A DNA stretch of 64,000 nt from Nostoc flagelliforme FACHB-838 (GTDB lineage Bacteria > Cyanobacteriota > Cyanobacteriia > Cyanobacteriales > Nostocaceae). The position numbers were made by a program, and so were the translations under genes. Each line of letters begins with the position of its first letter. Position 1 is the stretch's first letter. The DNA lies in the NCBI RefSeq assembly GCF_014698065.1, contig NZ_JACJSI010000022.1, positions 1 through 64,000 on the forward strand, written 5' to 3'. The notes below the pieces were generated by a model, which was not told the origin of the DNA, ran no database searches, and worked only from the letters and a program-made list of their open reading frames with translations. Shown here piece by piece: positions 62,546-64,000 of the stretch.

Positions 62546-64000
62546 ATGAATATGAATTCTGGCGAACCTACATTAACTAGATCAAACAATCAAAAGGTAA
62601 TAGAACCAGAAGTAGAGATGAACTTTGCTCACTTTTTGATTAATCACGCTGTAGATGCTGCTTTCTGTTTAGGAGCAAACGCGCAATTTCTTTACGTCAA
62701 CGATGCCACTTGCCTAATGACTGAGTATTCTCGTGAGGAATTACTTTCCATGAGGCTGCATGATATAGATGTAGACTTTTCTCTACGCAATTGGTCAGAA
62801 ATTAACTCACAGAGTTCCGTTACCTTTAAATCTCGCTACCGGACAAAAGGAGGTCGGATATTTTTAGTAGAAATATCCATGAACTATGTCAAATACAAAG
62901 AGATGGAATTTGGCTGTGCCTTTGCGCGTGAGAAGACTGATGAAATAGTAGAACTAAGCGTGCAAAAGTGGACTAATGAATTAAGGGATGCCAAAGATAA
63001 TTTGCAACAGGAATTTTCTCAACTCAAGGCCAAAGAAATAGAACTAGAAACATCTCTTTCTTTGCTTCGTTCTACTCTCGAATCTACTGCCATTGGTATT
63101 GTTGCAGTTAATTTTGAGGGAGATATTCTGAGCTTGAATCAGAAATTTGTTGATATGTGGCAGATCCCGGAGTCCCTAATATTATCTAAGAAATGTCCTC
63201 GATGCAAAGCCTTTTTTGAGAATCAACTCAAAGATCCAGATGCCTTTAATCGCCTAATTTGGGAAGTATCAAGCCAATCTGATTTCGAGAGCTACGATAT
63301 TTTGGAGTTGCAAGATGGGAGAGTTTTTGCACACTACTCTAAACCTCAGTGGCTCAAAGGCAAAATTATTGGTAGAGTGTGGAGTATTTGGGACATTACT
63401 CAATCGAAACAGACTGAAGAAGCATTACGGCTGAACGCAACTAGATTTCGGACTTTAGCAGAAACTACAGATACCAGCACTTTTCTGATTCAAGGCACAC
63501 GACTTTGCTACATAAATCCAGCGGTAGAGAAACTCACTGGCTACACAAAACAGGAACTGCTAACGGGTTTTGATCTTCGCCGACTGATTAAAAGCAAAAA
63601 ACGCAGGCAGATACGTCAGCAAGATGAAGCAGCTAATTTTGAATATCAGGAGATGAATATTTTAACAAAAAACGGTACGGAGCGCTGGCTAGCTTGTGCA
63701 GTTGCCAAGCTTGATGGAGGGTTGGATTTTGGGGGAAACCCAGTAGAAATGATTGCAGGTATCGATATTACCGATTATAAATATGCAGAATTAGGTCTTA
63801 ACCAAGCTTTAGAACAAGCCAAACAACTTAGCGAACTGAGAGCGCGTTTTCTGTCTATGGTTTGCCATCAATTCCGAACTCCGCTGAATATTGTTTCATT
63901 TTCTAATAGTTTATTGAAAGAAGAGGTAGACAAACGTACACAGAAAAAAATACAACCATTACTCGATCACATTCAAAAAGCAACCGAACAACTGAGCCTG
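62546..64000 (+). CDS. Multi-PAS sensor histidine kinase (partial), probable scytonemin regulator
   Basis: First 485 codons of a kinase that runs off the right edge. ATG at 62546 with AGGAG at 62536-62540. Three PAS-like domains: FLINHAVDAAFCLGANAQFL, LRSTLESTAIGIVAVNFEGD and RFRTLAETTDTSTFLIQGTR. A coiled coil (about residues 130-175) lies between the first two. The HisKA box is LSMVCHQFRTPLNIVSFSNS with the phospho-accepting His. The ATPase domain is cut off. No membrane helix, so it is a cytosolic sensor. It is divergent from scyA at the same place as the two-component pair flanking the N. punctiforme cluster. The cognate response regulator should follow outside the window. Confidence 0.88.
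   Translation, partial: MNMNSGEPTLTRSNNQKVIEPEVEMNFAHFLINHAVDAAFCLGANAQFLYVNDATCLMTEYSREELLSMRLHDIDVDFSLRNWSEINSQSSVTFKSRYRTKGGRIFLVEISMNYVKYKEMEFGCAFAREKTDEIVELSVQKWTNELRDAKDNLQQEFSQLKAKEIELETSLSLLRSTLESTAIGIVAVNFEGDILSLNQKFVDMWQIPESLILSKKCPRCKAFFENQLKDPDAFNRLIWEVSSQSDFESYDILELQDGRVFAHYSKPQWLKGKIIGRVWSIWDITQSKQTEEALRLNATRFRTLAETTDTSTFLIQGTRLCYINPAVEKLTGYTKQELLTGFDLRRLIKSKKRRQIRQQDEAANFEYQEMNILTKNGTERWLACAVAKLDGGLDFGGNPVEMIAGIDITDYKYAELGLNQALEQAKQLSELRARFLSMVCHQFRTPLNIVSFSNSLLKEEVDKRTQKKIQPLLDHIQKATEQLSL

Overview
The window looks like chromosomal DNA of a filamentous, Nostoc-type cyanobacterium. Evidence: a psaD gene for photosystem I, an orange carotenoid protein, cyanobacterium-only families (DUF2605/DUF2973 pair, Uma2/DUF820 proteins), many HIP1 octamers (GCGATCGC), and numerous short GC-rich dispersed repeats between genes. 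The right-hand 27 kb is a complete scytonemin (UV-A sunscreen pigment) biosynthesis cluster, in the order I know from Nostoc punctiforme.

Layout. 0-3 kb: an insertion sequence end that interrupts the phosphate permease gene pstC, a dead ISAs1-type transposase, and a Tat-exported PhoD alkaline phosphatase. 3-9 kb: a membrane alpha/beta hydrolase, a PP2C phosphatase with a zinc ribbon, and an NfeD/SPFH membrane pair. 9-17 kb: Uma2 proteins, a decayed VapBC-type toxin-antitoxin pair, a Zur/FurB-type regulator divergent from purS-purQ, a 522-aa protein I do not recognise, a pentapeptide-repeat protein. 17-28.8 kb: the photoprotection protein OCP, a housekeeping-type trpE, psaD, a DICT-GAF histidine kinase, DUF2973/DUF2605 and thrS. 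29-33 kb: an accessory patch with a secreted octapeptide-repeat protein, DUF29, a decayed BrnT-type toxin-antitoxin operon and an ATPase-DUF4435 fusion resembling OLD/PARIS phage-defence proteins. 33-37.6 kb: typA and a two-piece allophanate hydrolase.

37.7-60.8 kb, all on the minus strand: scyA-scyB-scyC-scyD-scyE-scyF, a glycosyltransferase, tyrA, a DsbA-like protein, an aroB-like gene, a fused trpE-trpG, trpC, trpA, a tyrosinase, trpB, trpD and aroG. The aro/trp/tyr genes supply tryptophan and p-hydroxyphenylpyruvate. ScyB makes indole-3-pyruvate, ScyA couples the two keto acids, ScyC cyclises the product, and the exported ScyD/E/F and tyrosinase are thought to finish oxidation and dimerisation outside the cytoplasm. 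A divergent three-PAS sensor kinase (cut by the right edge) is the likely first half of the cluster's two-component regulator.

The most notable new-looking signal is a 51-bp element repeated three times without gaps in the 1.7-kb space upstream of scyA. Its core recurs in the same orientation upstream of the cluster's trpE-G gene, suggesting a shared regulatory site. Other points: ScyC appears to be two tandem copies of one domain, ScyD/E/F all end in PEP-CTERM sorting signals, and several toxin-antitoxin and transporter genes are visibly broken.
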